Below are positions 27,469 to 36,050 of a stretch of 64,000 bases of DNA, piece by piece. The notes beneath the pieces were generated by a model, which was not told the DNA's origin, made no database searches, and worked only from the letters and a program-made list of their open reading frames with translations. The DNA is from Priestia megaterium (GTDB taxonomy: Bacteria; Bacillota; Bacilli; Bacillales; Bacillaceae_H): NCBI RefSeq assembly GCF_023824195.1, contig NZ_CP085442.1, positions 2,828,001 to 2,892,000 on the forward strand, read 5' to 3'. Every line of letters starts with the position of its first letter. Positions within the stretch are counted from its first letter, which is position 1. The position numbers and the translations under genes were made by a program.

Positions 27469-27535
27469 CGTACTTCTTTTTCTATTCTATCATTGCACAT
27501 CATACTCCATGATGGTACAACCATCATGGAGTATG
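27469..27535. repeat. Intergenic repeat copy B with a 16-bp perfect hairpin
   Basis: Second copy of the repeat at 25868-25915, here followed by a perfect 16-bp stem (CATACTCCATGATGGT and its complement, 27501-27535) around a 3-nt loop. CACTTTTT follows on the plus strand. The rest of 27313-27749 has only short coding-like scraps (DEYKQTHRMDMKLTNSYKL on the minus strand) and no gene I can support. Confidence 0.65.
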
Positions 27536-27749
27536 CACTTTTTAATAGTCTACTCTTTTTCTTTCGACTGCAAATACACTTTATTTTCTACTCACCCACA
27601 TATATATTTGTTATCTTTGACTACAAACCACATTTTTTGGCGTTCTCATGTGTAAATTATAGTTTTAGCATTTATAAAGTCACTGTAATCCATTTCGTAT
27701 ATTTGCTTAATCTCTTAAATTATTAATTACAACATATAAAATTTGGTAA

Positions 27750-28190
27750 CTAAGGATTCTTCAATCCATTAATAAAACCCTTAAAGCTATCAGCTATTTT
27801 ATACGTATTTTCTTCTTCACTAGACTGCGGAAAATAAAAAGAGTGATCCCAATAATATACACCATGGTTTTCAGTATCTGTAATAAGTACAATTAATCCT
27901 GAACCTGGATCATCTCCTATTATTAAACTATTCGGTAACATATCTTCTTCAAACTCTTCATAGCATTCACTTAAATCAAAAGTTCTTTTTACACCTATAC
28001 CATACAAGACATCTAAAGGGATTTCCTGATTTAATTCTTTAACAAAAAATTTACTATACCTAACTTTCGAAGTCCCCCCGTTATATTCACTTAAAAATTT
28101 TTTATAATCTTCCGGAAGTAAAAATCCTAAAAACTCTTCTAATTCTTCAATCGATTCTTCAGTTGCTTTACCAAAAGCATTTAAATTCAT
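27750..28190 (-). CDS. SMI1/KNR4 (SUKH) immunity protein of the LXG toxin
   Basis: 146 aa, GGGAGTG before the ATG. Clear SUKH pattern: SIEELEEFLGFLLPEDYKKF, NGGTSKVRY, IGDDPGSGLIVLITD, GVYYWDHSF and a final helix IADSFKGFINGL. It starts 15 bp after the LXG toxin stop, the standard place for a cognate immunity gene. SUKH proteins are typical partners of HNH/EndoVII-fold toxins, which agrees with the WHH tip upstream. Confidence 0.88.
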   Translation of the reverse strand: MNLNAFGKATEESIEELEEFLGFLLPEDYKKFLSEYNGGTSKVRYSKFFVKELNQEIPLDVLYGIGVKRTFDLSECYEEFEEDMLPNSLIIGDDPGSGLIVLITDTENHGVYYWDHSFYFPQSSEEENTYKIADSFKGFINGLKNP

Positions 28191-28205
28191 TTATTTCACT
28201 CCCAT

Positions 28206-30515
28206 TTAATCTTTTAACTTCTTAGCTAATGACATTCCACCCATATGTCGAAATCTTCTGTGCATCTCTTTATTAACTTCTTGCATTGTTGTTAAATCTT
28301 GATGATGGTGCCACGTGTTTTCATCTAATTTCGGTCCATTTGGAGCTAATTCATCAGCCTTAGCAAAATCAATGTCATATCTATTAAATTCACCTATCGG
28401 AACTTCTTGTCTTACCAACCCAGCAGATTTAAAGTCCGGAAAACCTCCAGGATAAGAAACTTGATTTGGAGGAATATCCCAATCAATATAAGTCCATATT
28501 CCTTCCTCGCCAATTTCGATTTTCCCACCTTTTTTCTGCCATTTTTCAGGATCTCTAGAATATGGGGGTTTAGTAGATAATTGTTCCTCTGTAAACTTCA
28601 CTATTTCTGAATTTTTACCCGTACCCCTAGCAACAGCCTCCTGATCATAAGCCCCTTCAACATTCGCCTTACCACCAGGCTTTTCCACTTTCTCCAACGC
28701 ATTCGACTGCCCTTTTGAAACACGTCCAATCTTATACGTCGTTAACCCATGTAACGCTTCACCAACGGTCTTTCCAGGTAACGCCTCTCCTATCCCTACC
28801 AGTTGAGGTTGAGGACGTAAAGTCGGTATCTCAGCATCTAATAAAGGTTGAAGCTTCTTCTGAACAGGTTCATACACCTTCTTCGACCAATTGCTTGCTG
28901 CTTGTGTGCTGACGACATTCCGCATGTCACTTAATGTTTTGGTTGCTTTATGTGCAGGTACACGCGGAACGTTTGTTACTTTTGGAACGGATTTTACGGC
29001 GCCTGCGGGTTTCGCTCCTCCAATTACGCTCGCAAACAGAAACATACTGCTTTCCCAGTGCTCTTTTGAGAGAGGTTTGTCAGGATTAAGTGCCTGCTTT
29101 CCTACATCTAAGAGTCCCATCGTTGCGTGATTGACAAAGTCATACGGTGAATCCAACGATTTTTTCCCTCGTTCATTCAACCCCTCTTTGAAGGAAACAG
29201 CTCCATCAAATCCACCCATCGTTATATAGTTTCCAAAGTCATACAAGGAGTTGTGCCGTTTATCTGCTCGCTCTCCCATACCGGCCCAAACGTCTTGTGC
29301 TACTCCTTTAGTACCCGTAACTGTACCTTTTGCTAAAGTTATAGCACCTTCTCCTACGTCCTTGACTACAGCTTTTATACCGGTTTCTTCTTTTTTAGCC
29401 GCAGGGTTCTCGCAGATTTCTGTAAAGTCAAAGGATTCAGCAGTTTTTTCAGGTGCCACATCTCTAACCTGCCCCTGACTTACCACCGACTGCATAAGCA
29501 TTCCCTCAACGCCCGTAGCGTTTTGAAGAATCTGTTGAGACGTTAGCATGCCCACAGTTGAAGAATCGTTGAGCGCCTGCAGGTATGGACTTTTTTCAAG
29601 TTCCACTGCTTGCTCTGCAGGTGACAGTTCCGCTAGTTTTTTCATGTTAGCAGGTGCTGTATCCTGCTGGATTTGCGTTAGCACTTCTCTTATGTAAGGC
29701 GACGTTTTTTCAAGCCTGTGAATTTCTTTTAACTGTTCAGCAGGCGTCATCGCCTGAAGCTGAATCAGCTTTTCAAGGCCTACTTCCTTTATCACTTTCT
29801 CTTGTTTTTCTTTTCTTGTCAAGGTTGTTTGAATGCCTTTTTCAAAAACCGAGACGCCTCCTGCATCATTCATCGCTTTTTTCGCCAACGCGCTCAGCTC
29901 ACTTACATTGCCTGGCTGAATGGAACCATTTTGAAACCCAGCTTTCACTTTAGAAAGCAGCGAGTTTAAAGACGTCAGCTGATCTTGAATGCCTGAAAGG
30001 CTTTGCGTTTGCTGTTCGTCAAAACGGACTAAATCGTTCATCGTTTTGTCCGCTTTGTTTTTTGCTTGTTCTACTTCTGATAAAAAACCTTGATCGTTAA
30101 GCACTGAGACAGAAGCAAGGTGACTTACTTTTTGAATCGCTGCATTCGCTTGATCAACAAGCGAAACGGTTGTATTTCTTGTTTGATTTAAATGCGCAGG
30201 AATAGTGTCTTGCAGAAACGGCTGCGTGATGTAGCCGTCTTCGCTCGGTTCAAATGAGCGCAGCGCATGTGTGATTTGAGTTAATCGAGTTTCATAGGAA
30301 GTGAGTAATGAATGATACAGCGTTAAAAAAGAAGCATGTCCCGTTTCGTAAAAAGACCGAATCGCTTCTCCTCCTTTTCCTTTAAACGCATCATCTAAGC
30401 TTGAAAATGCCTGAACCTGTGAAATCAGGCCCTGAATTTGGTCTTTTTGACTTTTAATAGAGTCTAAGATAGCTTGAATATTTTCGTGAAAAGCATCGAC
30501 ATCAAGTGTTTTCAA
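28206..30515 (-). CDS. LXG-domain polymorphic toxin with WHH-type nuclease tip
   Basis: 769 aa from a TTG at 30515 behind AGGAGG; this start puts KTLDVDAFHENI at the N-terminus, as in other LXG proteins, while a longer frame to 30584 has no site. Residues ~1-220 are the helical LXG domain used for type VII (Esx/Yuk) secretion. A long helical and linker region follows, with a YeeF-like stretch near 390-480. The last ~80 residues hold TWHHHQDLTTM and HRRFRHMGGM, the WHH motif of the HNH/EndoVII nuclease superfamily. Partner genes lie upstream and the SUKH immunity gene downstream. It should be an antibacterial effector; secretion genes are not in the window. Confidence 0.92.
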   Translation of the reverse strand: MKTLDVDAFHENIQAILDSIKSQKDQIQGLISQVQAFSSLDDAFKGKGGEAIRSFYETGHASFLTLYHSLLTSYETRLTQITHALRSFEPSEDGYITQPFLQDTIPAHLNQTRNTTVSLVDQANAAIQKVSHLASVSVLNDQGFLSEVEQAKNKADKTMNDLVRFDEQQTQSLSGIQDQLTSLNSLLSKVKAGFQNGSIQPGNVSELSALAKKAMNDAGGVSVFEKGIQTTLTRKEKQEKVIKEVGLEKLIQLQAMTPAEQLKEIHRLEKTSPYIREVLTQIQQDTAPANMKKLAELSPAEQAVELEKSPYLQALNDSSTVGMLTSQQILQNATGVEGMLMQSVVSQGQVRDVAPEKTAESFDFTEICENPAAKKEETGIKAVVKDVGEGAITLAKGTVTGTKGVAQDVWAGMGERADKRHNSLYDFGNYITMGGFDGAVSFKEGLNERGKKSLDSPYDFVNHATMGLLDVGKQALNPDKPLSKEHWESSMFLFASVIGGAKPAGAVKSVPKVTNVPRVPAHKATKTLSDMRNVVSTQAASNWSKKVYEPVQKKLQPLLDAEIPTLRPQPQLVGIGEALPGKTVGEALHGLTTYKIGRVSKGQSNALEKVEKPGGKANVEGAYDQEAVARGTGKNSEIVKFTEEQLSTKPPYSRDPEKWQKKGGKIEIGEEGIWTYIDWDIPPNQVSYPGGFPDFKSAGLVRQEVPIGEFNRYDIDFAKADELAPNGPKLDENTWHHHQDLTTMQEVNKEMHRRFRHMGGMSLAKKLKD

Positions 30516-30716
30516 TAACCTGTAACCTCCTAGCTGTATCGATGTAGAAAAACAACGAACGGTTAAAGAACAATCCCTCGTCATTTTTCTAAACCCAAGC
30601 GGACGCTCCCCCCTTATAGGGCTTGCATCATCCGCTAAATAAAACCTTTTTATTTGAATGCTAAATCTATGCTGTTTGAAAGATTGTTTTTGATAGCTTT
30701 ATATGAAATATGAACA

Positions 30717-30998
30717 TTATTTAGCGGCGTTTGCAGCGTTTGCAGCTTTTTCATCTGCTTCTTTTATGGACTGTACGGATTTTTTGGTGGCGTTCAAATC
30801 ATCGAGGAGCGTTTGCTTGTAGTCCACAATTAACGTTTGAAGCTGCTGGTTCAGCTGATTTAATTCATCGAGCACCGCTAGTTCTTGTCCGCTTCCTACG
30901 TGAAACGGAAAAAGCGGCTGAAACTGCTGCGCAGCAGCGCTTAGGTCAATAAGCGTTCTATTAATTTCACCATCTATTACTTTAATTTCGTCTGCCAT
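30717..30998 (-). CDS. DUF5344 (YwqI-like) LXG partner protein
   Basis: 93 aa helical protein, AAGGTG before the ATG. Pattern of the YwqI/DUF5344 family: DEIKVIDGEINRTLIDLSAA, SGQELAVLDELNQLNQQLQ and an Ala/Lys-rich tail. These small proteins resemble WXG100 partners and bind the LXG domain for secretion. It sits 6 bp after the DUF5082 gene and ~200 bp before the LXG toxin, the same order as B. subtilis ywqH-ywqI-ywqJ. Bases 30516-30716 hold only the toxin's ribosome site and leader. Confidence 0.88.
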   Translation of the reverse strand: MADEIKVIDGEINRTLIDLSAAAQQFQPLFPFHVGSGQELAVLDELNQLNQQLQTLIVDYKQTLLDDLNATKKSVQSIKEADEKAANAANAAK

Positions 30999-31004
30999 AC
31001 TGCA

Positions 31005-31358
31005 TCACACCTTATCTTTTGCTTCGTCTTCTTGCATTTTAATGGCGCGTTCCATCCCTTGTATATCTGATTGAAGCGCCGTAATTTTTGCATCAATTGT
31101 CGTGATGGAATCCGTCAGCTGACGGGTCAGCAAATCATCGTATTCGTCTAACATAGACGTGCGGATGTCTTCAAACCCAACAGCAAGGCTGCCTGACCAA
31201 GTGGCGGAAGTGAGCTCTGGTTCTTTTACCTTTTCCTTTGCACGTTCGAGCTCTCCTTTGACTTCCGTTAACGTGTTTTTACTAGCCGTAAGCTGCTGGA
31301 TATCTTCATGTGCCTGCTTCACTTGGGTATACAGATGAGCAACAAACATCTCATTCAT
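31005..31358 (-). CDS. DUF5082 (YwqH-like) LXG partner protein
   Basis: 117 aa, almost all helix, with AAGGAAG before the ATG. Contains the WSG-type turn ATWSGSLAVGFEDIR near residue 57 between two helices, like WXG100-related LXG partners. First gene of the toxin operon (DUF5082, DUF5344, LXG toxin, immunity). Thought to be co-targeted with the toxin to the type VII machinery. The ~330 bp upstream carry the divergent promoter region with DUF2157; I see no clear sigma-A site. Confidence 0.86.
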   Translation of the reverse strand: MNEMFVAHLYTQVKQAHEDIQQLTASKNTLTEVKGELERAKEKVKEPELTSATWSGSLAVGFEDIRTSMLDEYDDLLTRQLTDSITTIDAKITALQSDIQGMERAIKMQEDEAKDKV

Positions 31359-31694
31359 ATGATGACACTTCCTTTATATCTATCTCTTGGATCTTCTAAC
31401 AGTAATTCCCTTTTATAGCATATCAAATAAAGAAAGAGAGCACATCGGCACGTTTTCTTATATTTTTTGGGAATAATGTAGGTTTTTAGTTCAATACCCA
31501 CTCTTCAGGATAAAATAACCAAAACTATCTTACCATTTACAATTTATCAAGATTTTTGGACTACTTCATTTGTTATTTCCATGCCAATAAAAGGCCTTTT
31601 TACACAATTTTTTTGTTAAAACGCATTCATTCTTTCTATTCCCAAATATTTAAACATGCGCTAGTATATACATAATATAAAGAGGAGGTTGAGT

Positions 31695-33827
31695 ATGAGA
31701 GAAAAGCTCGTAAGACTCGGTTATTTACTGGGGTTGGCTCTTGTTTTGTCCGGCATTTTATATTTCTTTGCATCGAACTGGCAAGGCTTTGACCGCTACA
31801 CTAAAATTGCGCTGAGCGTGGGGCTGATGATGCTGTTTTACGGAAGTGCGTTTGCAGTGCGAAAGCTGCTTCCTCAGAAGGCGTTTTTAAGTCACTGGAC
31901 GCTTTTGGCCGGCGCTCTTTCATTTGGATTAAGCATCGCGCTTCTTTCTCAAATTTACAACACGCACGCTGAATCGTACTGGCTGTTTTTAATTTGGCTT
32001 GTGCCGGTTATTTTGTTTAGCTTTTTTACAAAGTATCAGCCGTTTTACGTGTTATCGTTTGTTTTATTTCAATTCACCATGGCTTTTTTTATTTCACCAA
32101 CAGGCGCAGTTTCACAGCGAGGCGAACACGAGACGCTTTTACTTTACGCAGGAATGGCGTTTGTGAACTTAATTATTTTTTGGATCATAAAAAAGAAACA
32201 GCGCTCGTCTCCTGTGATCATGTATGCGGCGTTTTGTTTGTTTCACTACATTTTTTTAACTCTTTCCCTGCCGGATTTCACAGGCAGCTCTAGCTTACGG
32301 ATTGGTCTTATTATTTTTTATTTGCTGTTTTTACTAAGCTCCTTTTTTTATTTTTCAAAAGTGGAGCCGCAAAGGTCGTTTTTAGGGATTTCCATTGTGG
32401 CATTTGCTTTATTTGTTATTGAACAATTTTTCTCTTTTATTTTCAAACACTACGCTGAATGGTCACTGTTCTTAGCTTTAGGATTCGTGATTTTATTTAT
32501 TGGTGCAAGCGTATGGTTTGTCAAATGGCTCACTGCCAACACTTCAGCACAAAAAACCTCGCTCCGCGTAATCAAACGAATAGCGGTGATTGGGATTACT
32601 GCCATTGCATCGGTGATCGGCAGCAGTTCTTTAGGAGGACTTGTCACTCTTATTACAGGAACGTACCCAACAAACGGAATGCTTGTGATCGGCGTTTTGC
32701 TGATTGTGGCATGTTATTTGATTAAAGCAGATATTCCAACGGTGAAATATACGCTTTTAATGATGGGGATATTAATTAGCGCCGGCGCTTCTTTTTTTGT
32801 GCACGACATTCTATTTTTTATCTACGTCATCGCACTTGTGGCACTTTTCGTGTTCACGAAGCATACGCCCGTTCGCCTGTTGTTTTTTGTACTAGTGCAA
32901 GGGCTTCTGTTAATAAAGGTTCCGACTACTTACTATGACACTATCAAAATAGATTATGTGCTGCTCGCTTTGTTTCTATTAAATGCAGCTGTGTATACAA
33001 TAAAGGTACATCACGCGTTTAAAAAAGCAGCGCTGCTTCTTGCTTTGATCTTTTTACTGTCCCTGACTGAATTAAGCGAACCGTCTTTTTTAAATATCAT
33101 TTACTGCATGGTGTTTTTTGTGATTTCGACTGTCTTTTTATTTGTGACGGTACGAAAAGAGCCAAAATATGATTTTATTGTCGGCATGATTTTCTGGTTT
33201 GTTTTTTTAGCGATGAAATATTACGACTTTGTGTGGGATTTATTTAATAAGTCACTTGTGCTTATTATTCTAGGTCTTATCTTTCTTTTCCTAAGCAGGA
33301 AATGGGACCTGTCAACGCCTGATCAGCCGCAGCCTTCGTTTCTTGACCGCAGTCGAATCGCTGTATGGGTCATCATTCTTGTTCAGCTCATTATTCTTAG
33401 CGGAATCTTCACTAAAAACGAAGTGGTTCTTCAAAACGGAAAAGAAATTAAGCTCGCTTTACAGCCGATTGATCCGCGCTCGCTGCTGCAAGGCGATTAT
33501 GTCGAGCTGAATTACGACATTGCGCACGTTACATTACCTCATGTGAAAGACGGTGAAAAAGTGAAACTCGTTCTTCGCCCGAACAAACAAGGCGTGTATG
33601 AATACGCAAAAATCTATCAAGCGGATGATGACTGGAATAAGCCGTACACTTCTAAAGAAAAAGACGTTGTCATTACGGGCAGCTATCATGACTGGGGAAT
33701 CCATTACGGGATTGAGCATTACTTTATTCCAGAAGGAACCGGCACCAAAGTGGAAAGCGAAGCTCATTTTGCCACTGTACGAGTTGGAAAAAACGGAGAT
33801 GCAATCGTTACAAAAGTGGGTAAATAA
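31695..33827 (+). CDS. DUF2157/GDYXXLXY multi-pass membrane protein
   Basis: 710 aa; GAGGAGG and 6 nt precede the ATG at 31695. A DUF2157-type N-terminal region (LVLSGILYFFASNWQGF) opens a long series of about 16 hydrophobic segments. The C-terminal ~150 residues lie outside and carry the QPIDPRSLLQGDYVELNY motif that names the GDYXXLXY domain. Function unknown; such proteins are common and often accompany envelope-stress genes. Own terminator downstream. Divergent from the LXG operon, with no shared role visible. Confidence 0.85.
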   Translation: MREKLVRLGYLLGLALVLSGILYFFASNWQGFDRYTKIALSVGLMMLFYGSAFAVRKLLPQKAFLSHWTLLAGALSFGLSIALLSQIYNTHAESYWLFLIWLVPVILFSFFTKYQPFYVLSFVLFQFTMAFFISPTGAVSQRGEHETLLLYAGMAFVNLIIFWIIKKKQRSSPVIMYAAFCLFHYIFLTLSLPDFTGSSSLRIGLIIFYLLFLLSSFFYFSKVEPQRSFLGISIVAFALFVIEQFFSFIFKHYAEWSLFLALGFVILFIGASVWFVKWLTANTSAQKTSLRVIKRIAVIGITAIASVIGSSSLGGLVTLITGTYPTNGMLVIGVLLIVACYLIKADIPTVKYTLLMMGILISAGASFFVHDILFFIYVIALVALFVFTKHTPVRLLFFVLVQGLLLIKVPTTYYDTIKIDYVLLALFLLNAAVYTIKVHHAFKKAALLLALIFLLSLTELSEPSFLNIIYCMVFFVISTVFLFVTVRKEPKYDFIVGMIFWFVFLAMKYYDFVWDLFNKSLVLIILGLIFLFLSRKWDLSTPDQPQPSFLDRSRIAVWVIILVQLIILSGIFTKNEVVLQNGKEIKLALQPIDPRSLLQGDYVELNYDIAHVTLPHVKDGEKVKLVLRPNKQGVYEYAKIYQADDDWNKPYTSKEKDVVITGSYHDWGIHYGIEHYFIPEGTGTKVESEAHFATVRVGKNGDAIVTKVGK

Positions 33828-33865
33828 AAAAAGCAGCCGCTTCAACATCGAAGCGGCTGCTTTTT
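33828..33865. terminator. Bidirectional terminator
   Basis: Perfect 16-bp stem (AAAAAGCAGCCGCTTC and complement), 6-nt loop, A/T runs on both sides; serves DUF2157 on plus and the ABC-F unit on minus. Confidence 0.9.
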
Positions 33866-33868
33866 ATT

Positions 33869-34048
33869 TTAATTGATAAATACGCCGATGATCATCGTTA
33901 GAATAAGGATCACAAAGAAAATAATTATTCCGTAGCCAATCCATTTTATTCTTTTTGGCGTTCCTTTTACATTCATATCCGTTATTTTTCCTTCAATACG
34001 TTTTTGATGTTCAGTAACATCATCGTATTTGTTGTTAGGCGAAGTGAT
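33869..34048 (-). CDS. Small single-pass membrane protein without an obvious AUG start
   Basis: The minus-strand frame ends at TAA 33871-33869. It reads SPNNKYDDVTEHQKRIEGK, then a basic KGTPKRIKW and one strong membrane helix (GYGIIIFFVILILTMIIGVF). AAAGGAAGG sits at the ABC-F stop, but the codon at proper spacing is ATC (34048-34046); the first ATG (33976) would drop half the soluble part. It may start at a rare non-AUG codon by re-initiation after the ABC-F stop, or be a 35-residue peptide from 33976. Family not recognised. Coding content and neighbour coupling argue it is real. Confidence 0.5.
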   Translation of the reverse strand: MTSPNNKYDDVTEHQKRIEGKITDMNVKGTPKRIKWIGYGIIIFFVILILTMIIGVFIN

Positions 34049-34049
34049 A

Positions 34050-35678
34050 TTATCCTTCCTTTCTATTCAGTCGTTTTCTCTCTTTTAACAGCTCTTCGTA
34101 TCTTTTTTCAAGCCGCTGCTTTTCTTTTCCTTCTGGGGTGATGGAAAGCTCGCTAATAACTTTTGTTACTTCTAGTTGAATCGCTAGTTTCTCCGCTTCA
34201 TTTTGCTGCTGTGACGCTTTTTTGCTTTTACCCGTATCTTCAATCGCCGTGAGCTCCGCTTTGGACTGTTTTAGCGTCAAAACATGCGTCGCAAGTTTTT
34301 TAACAAAGTAGCGGTCGTGCGTCACAAATAAAATCGTCCCTGGATAAGCTTTTAATACTTCCTGCAGCGCTTCTTTTGTATGAAGATCAAGATAGTTGGT
34401 CGGTTCATCTAAAAGAAGAACGTTATAGTTTCCTAAAAAGACTTTTGCTAATGCCGTTTTTACTCGTTCTCCTCCGCTTAGCATCTCTACTTTTTTATAC
34501 ACGTCTTCACGTTTAAAAAGTAAGCGCGATAGTACCGTACGAATAAACTGCTCGGTGTACGGACTGTCTTCTTTAATGTTTTCTAAAATACTTTTAGCGG
34601 GATCTAGATTTTCAAGACGCTGATGGAAAAAGCCGAGTTTTACAGGCTTTGCAACCGTGATGCCTTCTGCTTGCTGCTCGATCATATTCAAAAGCGTAGA
34701 TTTTCCGGCACCGTTTTTACCGACAATCGCTACTTTCGCCTTTGGCTTCACACCGCCTTTTAGACCTTGAAACAAGATATGGTCCCCAGCTGATGCCGAG
34801 ACTTTGTCAAAGCTCAGTACCTGCTTGCTGTGAACTTGGTGAAACTGAGATAAATCAAAATGAATTTCTTCCATTTCTTTTGGCTTTTCTTTTTTCTCCA
34901 GCTTTTCAATTCTTGTTTCAATCGCTTTTGCGCTTCTATCTAGCTTGGCTTTTTGTTTTCCGACCGCTCGTTTATGAAGTCTCGCTTCAGAGTTCCCCAT
35001 ACGGCTCGGCGCTTTTTTAAGCGACTTTGATTTTTGGTTTTTTTCTTCAGACGCCAGTTCAAGCCTCTGCTTTTCTTTTACATACTGCTCATACTCAAAC
35101 TGCTGTCTTTCAACTGCATGTTTTTTTTGCGTCACATACTCTTGATAATTGCCTTCGTAGCAGTGAACTTTGCCGTCTTCTACTTCCCAAATAGACGTAC
35201 AGAGGCGGTTTAATAATTCTCGATCATGTGAAATCAGCAGCAAACTGCCTGTAAAAGCCTTCATTTCTTCTTCAAATTTCTCTACGCCTTTTACATCTAA
35301 GTGGCTCGTTGGCTCATCGGCTGCAAGTAGTTCCGCGCCCGATGAAAGAGCAGCAGCAATTTTCTTTCTGGTTTCTTCTCCTCCGCTAAGAAAGTCGGCT
35401 TCATTTGGCACGTTCCACTGACTTTTCATCTCGGGAGATACAGCTCCTGTAGTTTGAACGTCAAGCTGCGGAATCAGTGAGGAACGGCCATACGTTTGCA
35501 CAATTCCTTGATCCGGACTCATTTTTTTCATTAAAATATGAAGCAAAGTCGATTTGCCTTCTCCATTTTTTCCAACAATTCCAATTCGCTCTCCGCGATG
35601 TACTTGAAGCTTCTCTGCTTGAAACAGCAGGCGGTCTCCATAGCTTTTTTCAATATTTATAGCTTCTAACAATAACAT
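34050..35678 (-). CDS. ABC-F ribosome-protection ATPase (VmlR/Vga-like)
   Basis: 542 aa, two ATP-binding cassettes and no membrane segments. Cassette 1 has GKNGEGKST and LSGGEETRKK; cassette 2 has GKNGAGKST and LSGGERVKTA with LLLDEPTNYLDL. A basic interdomain helix (~residues 190-260) is the region that reaches the ribosomal peptidyl-transferase site. Size matches VmlR/Vga-type antibiotic-resistance ABC-F proteins, which displace lincosamide, streptogramin A or pleuromutilin drugs. The structured leader with a 3-codon uORF supports drug-inducible expression. The drug range is not predictable from sequence. Confidence 0.88.
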   Translation of the reverse strand: MLLLEAINIEKSYGDRLLFQAEKLQVHRGERIGIVGKNGEGKSTLLHILMKKMSPDQGIVQTYGRSSLIPQLDVQTTGAVSPEMKSQWNVPNEADFLSGGEETRKKIAAALSSGAELLAADEPTSHLDVKGVEKFEEEMKAFTGSLLLISHDRELLNRLCTSIWEVEDGKVHCYEGNYQEYVTQKKHAVERQQFEYEQYVKEKQRLELASEEKNQKSKSLKKAPSRMGNSEARLHKRAVGKQKAKLDRSAKAIETRIEKLEKKEKPKEMEEIHFDLSQFHQVHSKQVLSFDKVSASAGDHILFQGLKGGVKPKAKVAIVGKNGAGKSTLLNMIEQQAEGITVAKPVKLGFFHQRLENLDPAKSILENIKEDSPYTEQFIRTVLSRLLFKREDVYKKVEMLSGGERVKTALAKVFLGNYNVLLLDEPTNYLDLHTKEALQEVLKAYPGTILFVTHDRYFVKKLATHVLTLKQSKAELTAIEDTGKSKKASQQQNEAEKLAIQLEVTKVISELSITPEGKEKQRLEKRYEELLKERKRLNRKEG

Positions 35679-35685
35679 AAAAAAA

Positions 35686-35896
35686 CCTCCCTAGGATTTC
35701 TAGAGAGGATTAGAGGTCATAATTAGGCATACGCAAATATGCACCCTTTTTATAGAGTAAAAAAAGGGAGAAATCAATTCATATAAGACATATAGAAATG
35801 GCACCTAAAAATGTACAGACTAATCCTATCTAGACAAATGTTCATTTAAAATAAAGTTTTAAAAGAATGTCTAAAAAAATAGGATTACTTATCCAT
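35686..35896 (-). promoter_or_regulatory. Attenuator-like leader of the ABC-F gene with MDK uORF
   Basis: The leader has a tiny uORF (ATG GAT AAG TAA, 35896-35885) behind AAAGGAAAGG. The uORF stop lies in one arm of a long inverted repeat (35868-35887 against 35821-35836, core TAATCCTAT and TAGACA). A second pairing, CCCTTTTT / AAAAAGGG, lies at 35742-35768. A hairpin at 35686-35708 (CCTCTCTAG / CTAGGGAGG) hides the ABC-F ribosome site. A stalled ribosome on the uORF could refold it. Confidence 0.7.
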
Positions 35897-35944
35897 TGTC
35901 TACGGTACCTTTCCTTTCTTAGTATAAAATGACTTGCTTCTTAT

Positions 35945-35973
35945 AGTGTATGATGAAGTTTTTTAAATGTCAA
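35945..35973 (-). promoter_or_regulatory. Promoter of the ABC-F leader
   Basis: -35 TTGACA (35968-35973) and -10 TACACT (35945-35950) with a 17-bp spacer, ~270 bp upstream of the ABC-F start, so the mRNA has a long leader. Confidence 0.8.
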
Positions 35974-36011
35974 TATCGATTTGGATGATATTCCCTTCTT
36001 TTCCTAAGCAC

Positions 36012-36049
36012 AAAAGAATCCTCAGCTGATCACAGCCGAGGATTCTTTT
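36012..36049 (-). terminator. Terminator of the mel operon
   Basis: Perfect 12-bp stem AAAAGAATCCTC / GAGGATTCTTTT with a 14-nt loop, directly after the melA stop. Confidence 0.88.
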
Positions 36050-36050
36050 A

